Assembly (NCBI GenBank): GCA_937958675.1
Contig: CALGND010000071.1
Location: 29,458-93,457 of the forward strand
DNA: 64,000 bases
Reading direction: 5' to 3'
From: an uncultured Granulosicoccaceae bacterium
GTDB taxonomy: Bacteria; Pseudomonadota; Gammaproteobacteria; Granulosicoccales; Granulosicoccaceae
Shown here: positions 17,437 through 27,475 of the stretch, piece by piece
Layout of the letters: each line of letters opens with the position of its first letter
Numbering within the stretch: the stretch's first letter is position 1
Notes under the pieces: model-generated
Seen by the model: the letters and a program-made list of their open reading frames with translations, nothing else
Database searches by the model: none
Told to the model about the DNA's origin: nothing
Translations under genes and position numbers: made by a program

Positions 17437-19386
17437 ATGAAAAAGATCGGCATCGCATTAATGGTGGCTTCGCTCACCCTCAGTGCTTGTGGTAAACGAA
17501 CCGAAGGTGACACGGATACCAATACTGGCGCGACTAGCTTCACTGGCACTGGCCAGGTAGTGGGCGGTACGCCGGGTGTTGGTGCCGCGGTTGAAGCTGA
17601 ACTGAATGTGCGCGTGATTAGTGATCGCAACCATATCCCTACAGGTGGTAGTGATGTTGCGGTTATCACTGCTTTGATTACTAACGAACTCAATCAGGCT
17701 GTTGCTGGTGAGGAAGTTGTCATAAGCTCAACGGGTGGTGTGTTACAAGCTATTAGTGCAACAACTGATGAAAATGGTGAAGCGACGGCGACTTTGGCTT
17801 TAGCGCAGGACTACCAAAACCAAGACATCATGGTGACAGTTGCCGCTGGAACTCATGCGGGTACTGTACTTGTTCAAGCCAGTGGAAGCACGCTTGACGT
17901 TGGCGGCCCTTCTGCCCTAGTGTTAGGCGACGATGCAGAGCTTACATTTACGCTTAAAGCGGGCAACAATGACCCGATAGCTAATCATGTGCTAACGCTT
18001 AGCTCCGCAGTAGGAAATACATTCACACCTGCAACAGTTGTTACTGACGCAGATGGTCGCGCCACTGTTACAGCATCAAGTGCAAACGGTGACGATACAA
18101 TCAGTGTGTCAGGGCTTGATGGATCAGTAACTGGTACTCATTCATTCAATGTTGCAGCAGATATCCTAAGCTTTGCTGACAGTGTGATTAATGCTGAATA
18201 CCCGGTTGGATCAGTAAACGATGTAACGGTTACATGGGAAAGAGAAGGCCAGCCTGTTGCTGGTGAAGATCTACGCTTTGCACTAACCGCTGGTCAGCTT
18301 TTGACTCCCACTATTGCTACGACAAATGCTGCTGGTCAGGCGACTATTACTGTTACTTCTAGTAGCGCAGGCCCAGCAACAGTAACCGTCGAAGATAGTG
18401 TCGACGGCGATCCAGCTACGCAGATCGAAGTTGAATTTGTTGCAACTACTCCTGCGGTGCTTGCCCTTGAGACTTCGTCATCGCGCGTTCACACTCAGGA
18501 AACAAGCACAATTGTGGCAGTGGTTACTGACAGTAATGGCAATCCTGTAAAAAACCAAGAAGTCACTTTTAGCAGCGCAGATTTAAAAGGTGGACAGTTG
18601 AATCCTGCCTCAGCTATTACAAACAGTGCTGGTCAAGCAAATGTTACGTTTACAGCAGGTGATCAAGCTACGACGCTTAATGAGATATTAATTGCTGCTG
18701 AAGTGACTGGTACAGCTACAGCGATTGGAGATACCGCTAGTATGACAATCGTAGAACGTGTACTGAATATCACTATTGGTACATCTAACTTTCTTGAAGA
18801 ACGCGCTAGCATGACACAGTACGCGATGCCTTTTGTTGTACAGGTGGCTGATGGTAGTGGTTCGCCGTTGGAAGATGCCACAGTTGAAGTGTCTATCGAG
18901 CCGATTGAGTATTACAAAGGATCAATGCAATTGGTTAATAGTGCCGGCCTTCAGTCTGATGGTTCGGATAGTTGGTCTGCTGCTGCATGGCGTCCATTTC
19001 GATCTGCTTCTTGCATAAGTGAAGATGGCAATCACAACCGTATCTTGGATGCAGGTGAAGATATAAACAACAACCAAGAACTAGATCCACAAGATCCAGC
19101 GCTCTTGGCTCCGATCGAAGGTGGCACGCTTGCCACTTTGGTAGGCAGTTCATTGACGACAGATAACAGAGGTTCTGGCTACTTCGAGTTAATTTACCCT
19201 GCAAGTAACGCGGAGTGGTCCACAGTGCGAATTACCGCTCGTGCTCAAGCTCTTGGTGCTGAATCAGAAGATTCGTTTATTGTTAATTTGCTCATGCTTG
19301 CGTCGCGAGTAGATGACACTGACAGTCTTCCACCTAATGCGGTGAGTCCTTATGGGCAAGGCTCCGTCTGCACTGACGAATTATAA
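17437..19386 (+). CDS. Large lipoprotein with bacterial Ig-like (Big_1) repeats
   Basis: 649 residues. GAGG at 17424-17427 fits the ATG at 17437 better than in-frame ATGs at 17428 and 17431. The signal peptide has a lipobox, LSAC, with Cys 18. At least four Big_1/invasin-type repeats follow, each with the signature TDxxGxAxxT (TDENGEATATL, TDADGRATVTA, TNAAGQATITV, TNSAGQANVTF). A C-terminal region about 540-590 has an Asp/Asn-rich string (DGNHNRILDAGEDINNNQEL) like Ca2+-binding type III/EF-hand loops. Big_1 proteins usually act at the cell surface as adhesins. No transport partner is visible except the adjacent small barrel. Confidence 0.85.
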   Translation: MKKIGIALMVASLTLSACGKRTEGDTDTNTGATSFTGTGQVVGGTPGVGAAVEAELNVRVISDRNHIPTGGSDVAVITALITNELNQAVAGEEVVISSTGGVLQAISATTDENGEATATLALAQDYQNQDIMVTVAAGTHAGTVLVQASGSTLDVGGPSALVLGDDAELTFTLKAGNNDPIANHVLTLSSAVGNTFTPATVVTDADGRATVTASSANGDDTISVSGLDGSVTGTHSFNVAADILSFADSVINAEYPVGSVNDVTVTWEREGQPVAGEDLRFALTAGQLLTPTIATTNAAGQATITVTSSSAGPATVTVEDSVDGDPATQIEVEFVATTPAVLALETSSSRVHTQETSTIVAVVTDSNGNPVKNQEVTFSSADLKGGQLNPASAITNSAGQANVTFTAGDQATTLNEILIAAEVTGTATAIGDTASMTIVERVLNITIGTSNFLEERASMTQYAMPFVVQVADGSGSPLEDATVEVSIEPIEYYKGSMQLVNSAGLQSDGSDSWSAAAWRPFRSASCISEDGNHNRILDAGEDINNNQELDPQDPALLAPIEGGTLATLVGSSLTTDNRGSGYFELIYPASNAEWSTVRITARAQALGAESEDSFIVNLLMLASRVDDTDSLPPNAVSPYGQGSVCTDEL

Positions 19387-19395
19387 TAATGTTAC

Positions 19396-19414
19396 GCGGC
19401 GCATGATGCGCCGC
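19396..19414. terminator. GC-rich palindrome behind the Ig-repeat lipoprotein gene
   Basis: GCGGCGCATGATGCGCCGC is a perfect inverted repeat with 9-bp arms and one central base, 10 bases after the stop codon. There is no T run, so this could be a rho-dependent stop or an mRNA 3'-end stabiliser rather than an intrinsic terminator. Confidence 0.5.
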
Positions 19415-19471
19415 AAAGCCTAAGCTGGCTTAAACCAAACAAGCAACAAAAATACGGATAAGGCGATTAAG

Positions 19472-20749
19472 GTGTTTAAAAGCGAATCAAATTCATCAGT
19501 ACCAAAAAACGATGAGAATAGCGCACTGCTATTAGCAGCGGCCAGCGCCGTCTCGCCGGTAAGCGAACTTAACGCGGTTAATCGTGCTGCTCTGTGTAAG
19601 TCGGCTAGTGTTGTTCATGTTCAACGTAACGATACAGTTAAGCCAGAAGGGGCTAATCGTTGGCTTATGTATCTGATCGAAGGCAATATCTCTTTGTTTA
19701 ATGGCAAAGATGAGGTGGGCACTATTACGGCTCGCTCAAAAGAAGCACTACAACCTTTGTTTCTGGATAAAGCTGCATACCAGTCTGTTAAGACAACGTC
19801 GGTTGCTAAGATAGTTAAATTTGGTCGCGAGCAGCTTGATATATTACTTCGTGAGCAACAAAAAAATGCCATCAGCGTTATCGATGTGCAAGTTACTGCG
19901 TTAGATAACTTAATATTCGATGACATCCAGGCCGACATCAAAGCTAATAATTTGGAGCTAAGTAGCTACGGCGATGCTGCAGCTAAGATACTTGCTACCT
20001 ACAAGACAGTGGCTGGTATCCCAGAGCTTGCTGAAATCATACAGTCTGATCCGGGTTTGTCCGCTCATATTGTCAGTCTTGCCAATAAAACAGAATCAGC
20101 CAATGGCGATTCTATTACTAGTATTCGTGGAGCGATTTCTAGGCTTGGTGTTGAGGAAACACAAGCCAATATCGAAGAGTTACTCGAGGCTAAGCAAATT
20201 TCACCTTCTAATACGGCTATCGAATTCCGTATGCGTCGCTACGTGCAACGCGCTGTATTGTCTGCAGCAATTGTCCAAGTGCTCGCTAGAGATATCCCTG
20301 ACTTAAAGCCAGAGATTGCGATGCTTGTTGCAATGACCTCTGACATCGGTGAGCTAGCAATACTAGGCTATGCCAATAAGCACGAAGCACACTTTAAAGA
20401 TGAAGCAAAACTTTCTGAAGTCATCGTTAACCTGCGTACAATCCTCAGTGGTTGGATCTTGAGTAGCTGGGATTTTCCAGAAGAATTCGTAGAGGCGGCT
20501 CATACCTCACGTGATTGGTACCGTAACCACAACGGCGAAATTAACTACGCCGATTTAGTTACTGCATCCTTGTTGATTATTCAATCTGAAATGCCTGATG
20601 GAGAACACAGTTCGATACCAAGTGCTGATAACCTGCTACTTGCCCGGCGTTTTCAACAGGCTGGTATTGATTTAAAATCGCCTGCAGACATTATCAAAGC
20701 AGCGACATCCAAATTGATTTCAGTGCAGGCTTTGCTTAAAGCCAGCTAG
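19472..20749 (+). CDS. HDOD domain protein with N-terminal sensor-like domain
   Basis: 425 residues, starting at GTG (19472) with AAGG at nine-base spacing. Residues about 20-130 look like a degenerate cyclic-nucleotide-binding beta-roll (RWLMYLIEGNISLFNGKDEV). Residues about 165-370 are an HDOD domain, a catalytically silent HD relative: YKTVAGIPELAEIIQSDPGL, then LANKTESANGDSITSIRGAI, then RLGVEE. HDOD proteins act in signalling and regulation, often linked to cyclic dinucleotides or motility. The gene is convergent with ispH. Target unknown. Confidence 0.8.
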   Translation: MFKSESNSSVPKNDENSALLLAAASAVSPVSELNAVNRAALCKSASVVHVQRNDTVKPEGANRWLMYLIEGNISLFNGKDEVGTITARSKEALQPLFLDKAAYQSVKTTSVAKIVKFGREQLDILLREQQKNAISVIDVQVTALDNLIFDDIQADIKANNLELSSYGDAAAKILATYKTVAGIPELAEIIQSDPGLSAHIVSLANKTESANGDSITSIRGAISRLGVEETQANIEELLEAKQISPSNTAIEFRMRRYVQRAVLSAAIVQVLARDIPDLKPEIAMLVAMTSDIGELAILGYANKHEAHFKDEAKLSEVIVNLRTILSGWILSSWDFPEEFVEAAHTSRDWYRNHNGEINYADLVTASLLIIQSEMPDGEHSSIPSADNLLLARRFQQAGIDLKSPADIIKAATSKLISVQALLKAS

Positions 20750-20765
20750 CACCTCTGGATGGGCA

Positions 20766-21716
20766 CTAACTAGGTCGATCCATTCTTTGTAATGTTTTAG
20801 GAATCGAAAACGAGACGGTTTCTCGTACACCTTCATACTCAGTAGCGCCGGTTCCGCCGGCGCTTTTTAGTTTTTCAATGACTTCCTGTACCAAAATCTC
20901 TGGAGCCGAAGCACCGGCGGTTACCCCCACTTTTTTCCTGTTCTCCAGCCATTCATTCTTGATATCAGCTGCGCGAGTGATGAGCTTGGATTGCACACCC
21001 GCTCGTTCACCGAGCTCGCGTAAGCGGTTAGAGTTAGAACTATTTGCTGCACCTACTACCAGTAATAGGTCGATCTCAGCGCAGAGGCTTTTCACTGCAT
21101 CTTGGCGGTTCTGTGTTGCATAGCAGATGTCATCTTTGCGAGGGGCTGCGATGCTTGGAAATCTTTCCCGTAAAGCATTGATCACGTCTTGAGTATCGTC
21201 CACTGAAAGCGTGGTCTGCGATACAAAGGCAAGCTGCTCTGGGTTGTCGATTTTAAGAGTGGCCACATCGCTGACTTGCTCCACCAATATGATTCGCCCG
21301 CCTTTACTAGTGTCGTAGCGGCCCATGGTGCCTTCAACTTCAGGGTGGCCAGCATGGCCAATTAAAATAACCTCGCGGCCTTCTTTTGCATACTTAACAA
21401 CTTCCAAATGTACTTTAGTAACCAGAGGGCAGGTTGCGTCAAACACTTGCAAGCCACGTTGCTTGGCAGTGTCTTCAACTAATTTGGATACACCGTGAGC
21501 ACTAAAAATAACAATGGTGTTGTCTGGCACATCGTCCAGCTCTTCTACAAACACAGCGCCTTTGGCCTTTAATTCATCAACTACGTATTTGTTGTGCACC
21601 ACTTCGTGCCGCACGTAAATAGGAGCGCCGTGTATCTCTAGGGCGCGTTCGACAATCTCGATCGCTCGATCGACGCCAGCACAAAACCCTCGGGGGTTGG
21701 CCAATAGTATTTGCAT
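20766..21716 (-). CDS. ispH: 4-hydroxy-3-methylbut-2-enyl diphosphate reductase
   Basis: 316 residues. The N-terminus [20 protein letters not shown] contains the first Fe-S cysteine; the other two occur in [12 protein letters not shown] and [18 protein letters not shown] and [14 protein letters not shown] are family hallmarks. IspH is the last enzyme of the MEP pathway and yields IPP and DMAPP. It lies 14 bases behind lspA. The fkpB gene often found between lspA and ispH is absent. Confidence 0.97.
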   Translation of the reverse strand: MQILLANPRGFCAGVDRAIEIVERALEIHGAPIYVRHEVVHNKYVVDELKAKGAVFVEELDDVPDNTIVIFSAHGVSKLVEDTAKQRGLQVFDATCPLVTKVHLEVVKYAKEGREVILIGHAGHPEVEGTMGRYDTSKGGRIILVEQVSDVATLKIDNPEQLAFVSQTTLSVDDTQDVINALRERFPSIAAPRKDDICYATQNRQDAVKSLCAEIDLLLVVGAANSSNSNRLRELGERAGVQSKLITRAADIKNEWLENRKKVGVTAGASAPEILVQEVIEKLKSAGGTGATEYEGVRETVSFSIPKTLQRMDRPS

Positions 21717-21730
21717 GGATATCCTTTACG

Positions 21731-22219
21731 CTATGTCGACTTGTCGGTAGGCGCTTCGGCAGGCTTTTCAAAAAGAGTGAGCCCAAGCAACAGCACTGTG
21801 CCACAAAATATAGCTGAATCAGCAATGTTAAACGATGGGAAGTACCAGTCTTTATAATAAACCTGGATGAAGTCAACCACATAGCCCTGCATTGCGCGAT
21901 CGATAAGATTGCCAATAGCGCCGCCTAGAATTAGTGCTAAAGCAATTCCGAGCCATTTTTCGTCTTTACTTAAGCGCCACAGCCAAACTATCAAAACAAC
22001 GCTGACCACTGCACTGATGCCAGTAAAAAACCAGCGCTGTGCACCACCTGGTATATTCAAAAAACTAAAAGCAGCTCCATAATTATGTGCAAGCGTGATA
22101 TTGAACATAGGGAACACAGGGATTTGTTCGTAGAGTTCGAGCGCACGACTGGTGGCAATTTTTGTTATCTGATCTGATACGACCGAAATCAAAACGATTG
22201 CTGTGTAAATTAGTTTCAT
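21731..22219 (-). CDS. lspA: Lipoprotein signal peptidase (signal peptidase II)
   Basis: 162 residues with four membrane segments. It starts MKLIYTAIVLISVVSDQITK, four bases after the ileS stop, which fixes the start at 22219 rather than further upstream. The catalytic aspartates lie in GGAIGNLIDRAMQGYVVDFI and FNIADSAIF. LspA cleaves prolipoproteins before the lipidated Cys; the window encodes several such lipoproteins. Confidence 0.96.
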   Translation of the reverse strand: MKLIYTAIVLISVVSDQITKIATSRALELYEQIPVFPMFNITLAHNYGAAFSFLNIPGGAQRWFFTGISAVVSVVLIVWLWRLSKDEKWLGIALALILGGAIGNLIDRAMQGYVVDFIQVYYKDWYFPSFNIADSAIFCGTVLLLGLTLFEKPAEAPTDKST

Positions 22220-22223
22220 GATC

Positions 22224-25037
22224 TTATGCGTATTGGCGAACTTCGCTGTTGCCCGAAATATTGCCGGTGCAGCGAGTGCATAGAGTGGGGTGTGTGCTAT
22301 CGCTGCCCACATCTTCACGCCGGTGCCAGCAACGTTCGCACTTTTCGGCTTTGGACTGCTCGGCAGTGATGGCCAATTCAGAATCAAGTACCTTAACAAC
22401 TTCGGCAGAGTCCGGCCGATCCCCTAGTGATGCAACTGATGCATTCGATGTTATAAACACAAAGCGCAGCTCGTCGCCGAGTTCACTTAATACCTGTTTT
22501 AGTTTGTCGTCGCAATACAAGGTCACATTGGCATCCAGGCCGCCGCCAATCACGCCATCTGCGCGCAATGTTTCCAGTGATTTAGTCACTGTGTTGCGTA
22601 CTTCTAGTATCGTATCCCAGTCGCTCTTAGAGGGTTTGTTATTTGGCTCGATTGCTTCTAGGCCCTCAAAATACAGTTCAGTAAAAACCATCTTGCCGCG
22701 TTGCCCAGGCATCTGCTCCCAAATTTCCTGGCTGGTGAAGCTCAGTACTGGCGCAATCCAACGTACCAAAGCTTCAGTAATTAAGTACATTGCAGTTTGC
22801 GCTGAACGTCTGCCGCGGCTATCTGCTGGCATGGTGTACTGGCGATCCTTGATTATGTCCAGATAAAAGCTACTCATCTCCACGCCGCAAAAATTATGGA
22901 TACGTTGGTATACAGCATGAAACTGATAAGCGTCGTAGGCTGTTTTTATATCGTGCTGAGCTTGTAGCGCGCGATCAACAGCCCATCTGTCAATAGAGAG
23001 CATATCGTTAGCGCTAACCATATCGGTTTGCGGATTAAAATCGTTAGTAGCACTTAGCAAGTAACGCGCGGTGTTACGAATACGCCGGTAGGAATCCGCC
23101 ATGCGAGCCAAGATCTCTTTTGATACAGACATCTCACCGCTGTAGTCGGCAGAGCAAACCCATAAGCGCACAATATCAGCCCCCATGGTTTTCATTAAAT
23201 CTTGCGGTTTGATTACGTTGCCAATGCTCTTTGACATCTTGCGGCCTTTTTCATCGACCACAAAGCCATGCGTTAACACCTGCTTGTAAGGTGCAATACG
23301 ATTAGTTGCCACGCTGGTTAAGATAGATGAATGGAACCAACCTCTGTGTTGGTCGGAGCCTTCAAGGTACATATCAGCTGGGTAGGTGAGCTGATCATCT
23401 TGTTGCAGTACATGAAAAAACGATGAGCCCGAATCAAACCAAACATCCAATACATCAGTGACTTTGTTGTATTGCTCGGCATCTGCACCAATTACGTCTT
23501 TGGAATCGAGATCAAACCAAGCTTGTATACCGTCTTTTTCAATAGCCTTGGCTACTTTTTCCATAACAGGCACAGTGTCAGGATGAAGCTCACTGGTGTC
23601 TTTGTGGATAAACAATGTTAGTGGCACACCCCAAAAGCGTTGTCGCGACACACACCAATCAGGCCGGCTTGCGATCATGCCTTCGATACGTGACTCACCC
23701 CATTCAGGAACCCATTTAACTTTCTTGATTTCAGCCAAGGTGTCTTGGCGAAGGTTGTTATCTTCCATGCTGATAAACCATTGAGGTGTTGCACGGAAAA
23801 TAATCGGTGTTTTGGTTCGCCAGCAAAATGGATAGCTGTGTTTGATTTTGCTGCTGTGTACTAAGCGCTTACGTTGAGTTAATTCTTCAAGCAATGGCTT
23901 GTCGACCTTCATTACATGTTGACCTGCGAATAGCTCAACATTTTGTCGAAACAAACCGTTGTCATCGACTGGGTCTAGTAGCTCAAGCTGGTACCGTTTG
24001 CCTGTGTAAAAATCATCTACGCCATGATCTGGTGCAGTGTGTACGCAACCAGTACCCGCTTCAGTGGTCACGTGATCGCCCAGCACTAGCAGTGAAGCGC
24101 GGTCATAAATTGGATGTTGCAGCTTAATGTTTTCTAAGGCTTGGCCTTTAGTAGTGGCTACGATGCGATGGCCTTCAAAACCATAGCGCGCCATTACATC
24201 TTCAACCATGTCGTGCGCCACAATCAAACGTTCGCCGTTTACTGCAACCAGTGCGTACTCCAGCTCAGGGTGAACGGCCACTGCTAAGTTGCCGGGGATC
24301 GTCCACGGGGTAGTTGTCCAGATAACAACACTGATCTCGCTGCCATCATCGTCCGCTGCAAATGCTGAGAGCATGTCGGCTTTGTTTTGCGGCGAAAACC
24401 GAACATCGATGGTGGTTGACGTTTTTTCTTCGTATTCAACTTCGGCTTCTGCTAAAGCTGAGTGCGCGCCCCAACTCCAATGCACAGGCTTGACACCTTT
24501 GTACATATGGCCTTGTTCGATAATTTTTGCCAGGGCTCTTACTATGTTTGCTTCATTGTTGAAGTCCATTGTGAGATAAGGTTTTTCCCATTGGCCAAAC
24601 ACACCTAAGCGTTTAAATTCGGTGCGCTGGTTGTCGATCTGTTCCGCAGCGTAATCGCGACAATGTTGGCGAAATTCTGCATTGCTGATGTTGCCGCCGG
24701 GTTTGCCAATCTTTGACTCGACCTTGTTTTCGATCGGCAAGCCGTGGCAATCCCAGCCCGGGACATAGGGCGCATCAAAGCCTGCCAAGTGCTTACTTTT
24801 AATAATTAGATCTTTAATGACCTTATTCACTACGTGACCTAAGTGAAGATCACCGTTGGCGTAGGGAGGGCCATCGTGCAAGATAAATTGCGGTCGCCCT
24901 TTGGCAGAATCGCGAATTTGTTGGTACAAGCCATCGGCTTCCCAACTGGCAAGCCATTCGGGTTCTCGCTTGGCAAGATTGCCCCGCATCGGGAAATCTG
25001 TCTTGGGTAAATTCAGTGTGGTTTTATATTCAGTCAC
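22224..25037 (-). CDS. ileS: Isoleucyl-tRNA synthetase
   Basis: About 937 residues. The HIGH motif is [16 protein letters not shown] near residue 60, the signature KMSKS loop is [10 protein letters not shown] near 600, and the CP1 editing domain includes [16 protein letters not shown]. The C-terminal zinc site is [12 protein letters not shown] and CTRCTGNI. The start is likely GTG at 25037, because [19 protein letters not shown] aligns with the E. coli start; a TTG two codons upstream is an alternative. It is in the ribF-ileS-lspA-ispH run. Confidence 0.97.
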   Translation of the reverse strand: MTEYKTTLNLPKTDFPMRGNLAKREPEWLASWEADGLYQQIRDSAKGRPQFILHDGPPYANGDLHLGHVVNKVIKDLIIKSKHLAGFDAPYVPGWDCHGLPIENKVESKIGKPGGNISNAEFRQHCRDYAAEQIDNQRTEFKRLGVFGQWEKPYLTMDFNNEANIVRALAKIIEQGHMYKGVKPVHWSWGAHSALAEAEVEYEEKTSTTIDVRFSPQNKADMLSAFAADDDGSEISVVIWTTTPWTIPGNLAVAVHPELEYALVAVNGERLIVAHDMVEDVMARYGFEGHRIVATTKGQALENIKLQHPIYDRASLLVLGDHVTTEAGTGCVHTAPDHGVDDFYTGKRYQLELLDPVDDNGLFRQNVELFAGQHVMKVDKPLLEELTQRKRLVHSSKIKHSYPFCWRTKTPIIFRATPQWFISMEDNNLRQDTLAEIKKVKWVPEWGESRIEGMIASRPDWCVSRQRFWGVPLTLFIHKDTSELHPDTVPVMEKVAKAIEKDGIQAWFDLDSKDVIGADAEQYNKVTDVLDVWFDSGSSFFHVLQQDDQLTYPADMYLEGSDQHRGWFHSSILTSVATNRIAPYKQVLTHGFVVDEKGRKMSKSIGNVIKPQDLMKTMGADIVRLWVCSADYSGEMSVSKEILARMADSYRRIRNTARYLLSATNDFNPQTDMVSANDMLSIDRWAVDRALQAQHDIKTAYDAYQFHAVYQRIHNFCGVEMSSFYLDIIKDRQYTMPADSRGRRSAQTAMYLITEALVRWIAPVLSFTSQEIWEQMPGQRGKMVFTELYFEGLEAIEPNNKPSKSDWDTILEVRNTVTKSLETLRADGVIGGGLDANVTLYCDDKLKQVLSELGDELRFVFITSNASVASLGDRPDSAEVVKVLDSELAITAEQSKAEKCERCWHRREDVGSDSTHPTLCTRCTGNISGNSEVRQYA

Positions 25038-25140
25038 AGGCAAAGGTACTTTCGTCAGTCAACGCCTACAAGTGTATGCGATTCGCTGTTATTTGCGTGT
25101 TTAATTGGTGTCGGTGGGGCTGCCATCAGCGGGGCTGCCA

Positions 25141-26064
25141 TCAGCTTAAGCAGTCCCTAGCCGCATCGGCATCGGCGGCGATTGCCTGCTTCAAGTCGTC
25201 GAGCGAGTCAAATTTGCGCTCACCGCGCAGATAGTGCATAAATTTAACCTGCAAATGTTGGCCGTACAGATCAGGGTTGTCATCGAGACAATGCACCTCG
25301 AGTAGCAGTTTCCGTCCACCAACCGTGGGCCGCTCTCCCAGATTTGCCACTGCGCGATATTGTTTGCCCGATTCGCTGTGCAATGCCTGAACAGCAAAAA
25401 CGCCTCTAGCCGGCGGTTGATGTGCACCGAGCGCCACGTTGGCTGTGGCGAAACCTAGCTGCCGGCCTACCTTCTCGCCATGAATCACTCGTCCGCTAAT
25501 GGTGTATGGCCGCCCCAGCATCTCAGCGGCTTCGTCCAGTCGGCCGTTGGCCAGATGTGCCCTAATCTCACTGCTGGATATTCGCGTGGCATCGTGTGTG
25601 ACAGTAGGTATTTGCTCAACTGTAAAGCCATGTTCCTCGCCAGCGTGTTGTAGATGAGTAATGTCCCCCTGACGTCGATGACCAAATCGAAAGTCATCAC
25701 CCACCACCAAATGCTTTACACCGAGTGTAGTGATGAACACCTTATCGATAAATGTTTGAGGTGATAAGTCCGCCATCTCCTGATTGAAGTTGAGCAACAA
25801 GTAGCGTTCGATATTCATCGCCAAGGCAGATTGGTATCGATCGCGAAAGCCATTGATGCGCGCCGGAGCATTGCTTTGGGCAAAAAACTCGTGCGGAAGC
25901 GGATTAAAGCTGATTAAGGTGGAGGGAAGAGCGCGTTGCTTAGCCGCTTTTAGCATTTTCTCGACCAGCTTCTGGTGACCCAAGTGCAGGCCATCGAAGT
26001 TGCCAATAGTGGCAACACAACCTGGCTTGTGCCGGAATCGCTGTAAGCCACGAATCAAATGCAT
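25141..26064 (-). CDS. ribF: Bifunctional riboflavin kinase / FAD synthetase
   Basis: 307 residues. The N-terminal FAD synthetase domain has IGNFDGLHLGHQKLVEKM, a HIGH-like nucleotidyl-transferase motif. The C-terminal flavokinase domain begins near residue 180 with GRVIHGEKVGRQLGFATAN; the usual GFPTAN is GFATAN here, so the motif Pro is an Ala. RibF makes FMN and FAD, needed by the flavoproteins in this window. It lies about 100 bases upstream of ileS on the same strand. Confidence 0.96.
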   Translation of the reverse strand: MHLIRGLQRFRHKPGCVATIGNFDGLHLGHQKLVEKMLKAAKQRALPSTLISFNPLPHEFFAQSNAPARINGFRDRYQSALAMNIERYLLLNFNQEMADLSPQTFIDKVFITTLGVKHLVVGDDFRFGHRRQGDITHLQHAGEEHGFTVEQIPTVTHDATRISSSEIRAHLANGRLDEAAEMLGRPYTISGRVIHGEKVGRQLGFATANVALGAHQPPARGVFAVQALHSESGKQYRAVANLGERPTVGGRKLLLEVHCLDDNPDLYGQHLQVKFMHYLRGERKFDSLDDLKQAIAADADAARDCLS

Positions 26065-26213
26065 GTAATGCTCTTCAAAATTTGGTGTGAGTCGCAGTTT
26101 ACCGATTTAAAGGGGCAAACTGGGTAGCTGATGACATGAAACTGCGTAAAACTACCAGAAGTAAGTGGATGTCAAGCGCTAGGATAGTTGCCTACCAATC
26201 GAGGTAACACTCT

Positions 26214-26372
26214 ATGAACAAGTTAACAAATAAGGCAAATCCTACACCGAAGGCAGAAGCCCAAAAGACTGCTCATATTGCTGCTAAGGCTGCTACCAAG
26301 GCGAAGCCAGCATCAGCTAACTACTGGGCTTCATTACTAATGCCTATGGCATTGATTGCGGTTGTGGGTTGA
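26214..26372 (+). CDS. Small Lys/Ala-rich protein with hydrophobic C-terminus (hypothetical)
   Basis: A 52-codon ORF with GAGG at 26201-26204, nine bases before the ATG. Residues 1-35 are rich in Lys, Ala and Thr (KAAT and KAK strings, no acidic residues except one Glu). Residues about 37-52 (YWASLLMPMALIAVVG) are hydrophobic enough for one short membrane segment. The 3' end overlaps the convergent phosphoesterase gene by 52 bases. I recognise no family. The ribosome-binding site and composition favour a real small membrane or nucleic-acid-contacting protein, but chance cannot be excluded. Confidence 0.5.
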   Translation: MNKLTNKANPTPKAEAQKTAHIAAKAATKAKPASANYWASLLMPMALIAVVG

Positions 26373-27403
26373 GTATTTAAGTCAATCACTGTCATTTCGC
26401 ATTTTGTACCTAGCCTAAAAATCGGTCCCCAGGTGCCAGCACCTGGGGACACGTACAAGCCCGTTGCGCCATTTTCAAACCAGCCCACCATCTGTGGGTA
26501 CTTGCTCTTCACCAAATAGCCAAACGGCCATATCTGCCCAGCGTGGGTATGACCAGCTAGCGTAAGCTCATATTGATGTTGTTTTATTGCCTGCCAACCA
26601 TCGGGGCGATGATATAGGGCTACATTAAATCGAGTGTCGTCAACCCCCAGCTCTGTCAAAATTGCAGGTAAGGCATCGGGCGCATCTCGATCATCAATAC
26701 CAATAAATCGTAGCTGATCGATAGTGGTGGCCGAATCTCGCAGTATCTGTACTTGATTTGATTCGATCGCAGTGATTGCCGCATCCAAATCGACGTATCG
26801 CTCGTGATTGCCAAGACACATTAGCGTTGGGCATTCTATTCTACTTAGGTTGGATAGCTGCTTGGCATCTACACTGCTTTGATCCAATAAATCGCCCGTT
26901 ATCAGCACAATATCAGGTTGATGGCTGAGCACTTGCGTAACTACTTTTTTAAGATAATTAGCCGATCTCGATCCTATGTGTACATCGCTAATATGCACTA
27001 GGCGCACATTGTTGTGGAGCTTGGCTGATTCGATGCTCAAATGTTTATTGTGGATCGTATTGGCATTACGCCAAGCGATGGGAATAACAATAACCCAAGC
27101 GACCAAAGCCAAAATCCCCACAATGGGTGCATCTATAAACAAGCGTAATACCAAGCCTGTCATCACAATGGGAAGTAGTAATGCGCCTAAGCCAAGGTAT
27201 TGCATCCAATACCATCTGCTACGAGAGTTGCTTGACTGAAACTCGCGCGTCACTAGCACCATTAAAACGGGTGACAAAAGGGCTGCAAGAAACAAGGGCA
27301 ATGTGATATGCCAGCTGTTTAACCATGCAATAACAAGAATAGCTGGCGCAAGTAAAGTGAGCCAAACGATTAGTGACCCAAGCAATAACCAACGAAGAGA
27401 CAT
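26321..27403 (-). CDS. Membrane-anchored metallophosphoesterase
   Basis: 360 residues. Four hydrophobic segments occupy about residues 1-115. A calcineurin-like phosphoesterase domain follows with the metal-ligand motifs in order: HISDVHIG, LITGDLLD, CLGNHE and LAGHTHAGQ. This is the YaeI/YkuE layout, whose members cleave phosphodiester or pyrophosphate bonds of lipid-linked substrates at the membrane; the substrate here is unknown. The gene is convergent with a small 52-codon ORF. Confidence 0.88.
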   Translation of the reverse strand: MSLRWLLLGSLIVWLTLLAPAILVIAWLNSWHITLPLFLAALLSPVLMVLVTREFQSSNSRSRWYWMQYLGLGALLLPIVMTGLVLRLFIDAPIVGILALVAWVIVIPIAWRNANTIHNKHLSIESAKLHNNVRLVHISDVHIGSRSANYLKKVVTQVLSHQPDIVLITGDLLDQSSVDAKQLSNLSRIECPTLMCLGNHERYVDLDAAITAIESNQVQILRDSATTIDQLRFIGIDDRDAPDALPAILTELGVDDTRFNVALYHRPDGWQAIKQHQYELTLAGHTHAGQIWPFGYLVKSKYPQMVGWFENGATGLYVSPGAGTWGPIFRLGTKCEMTVIDLNTQPTTAINAIGISNEAQ

Positions 27404-27475
27404 GACATTTCTACTTAGTTTTAAAAAAGGATTGCTTGCATAACATGTTGCATAGCGTATTACGTTGAGTTTGCA

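Noticed and set aside
22249..22866. 205-codon open frame on the plus strand opposite ileS
   Set aside because: It lies fully within the highly conserved ileS gene and its translation has no protein-like family features; it is a shadow frame.
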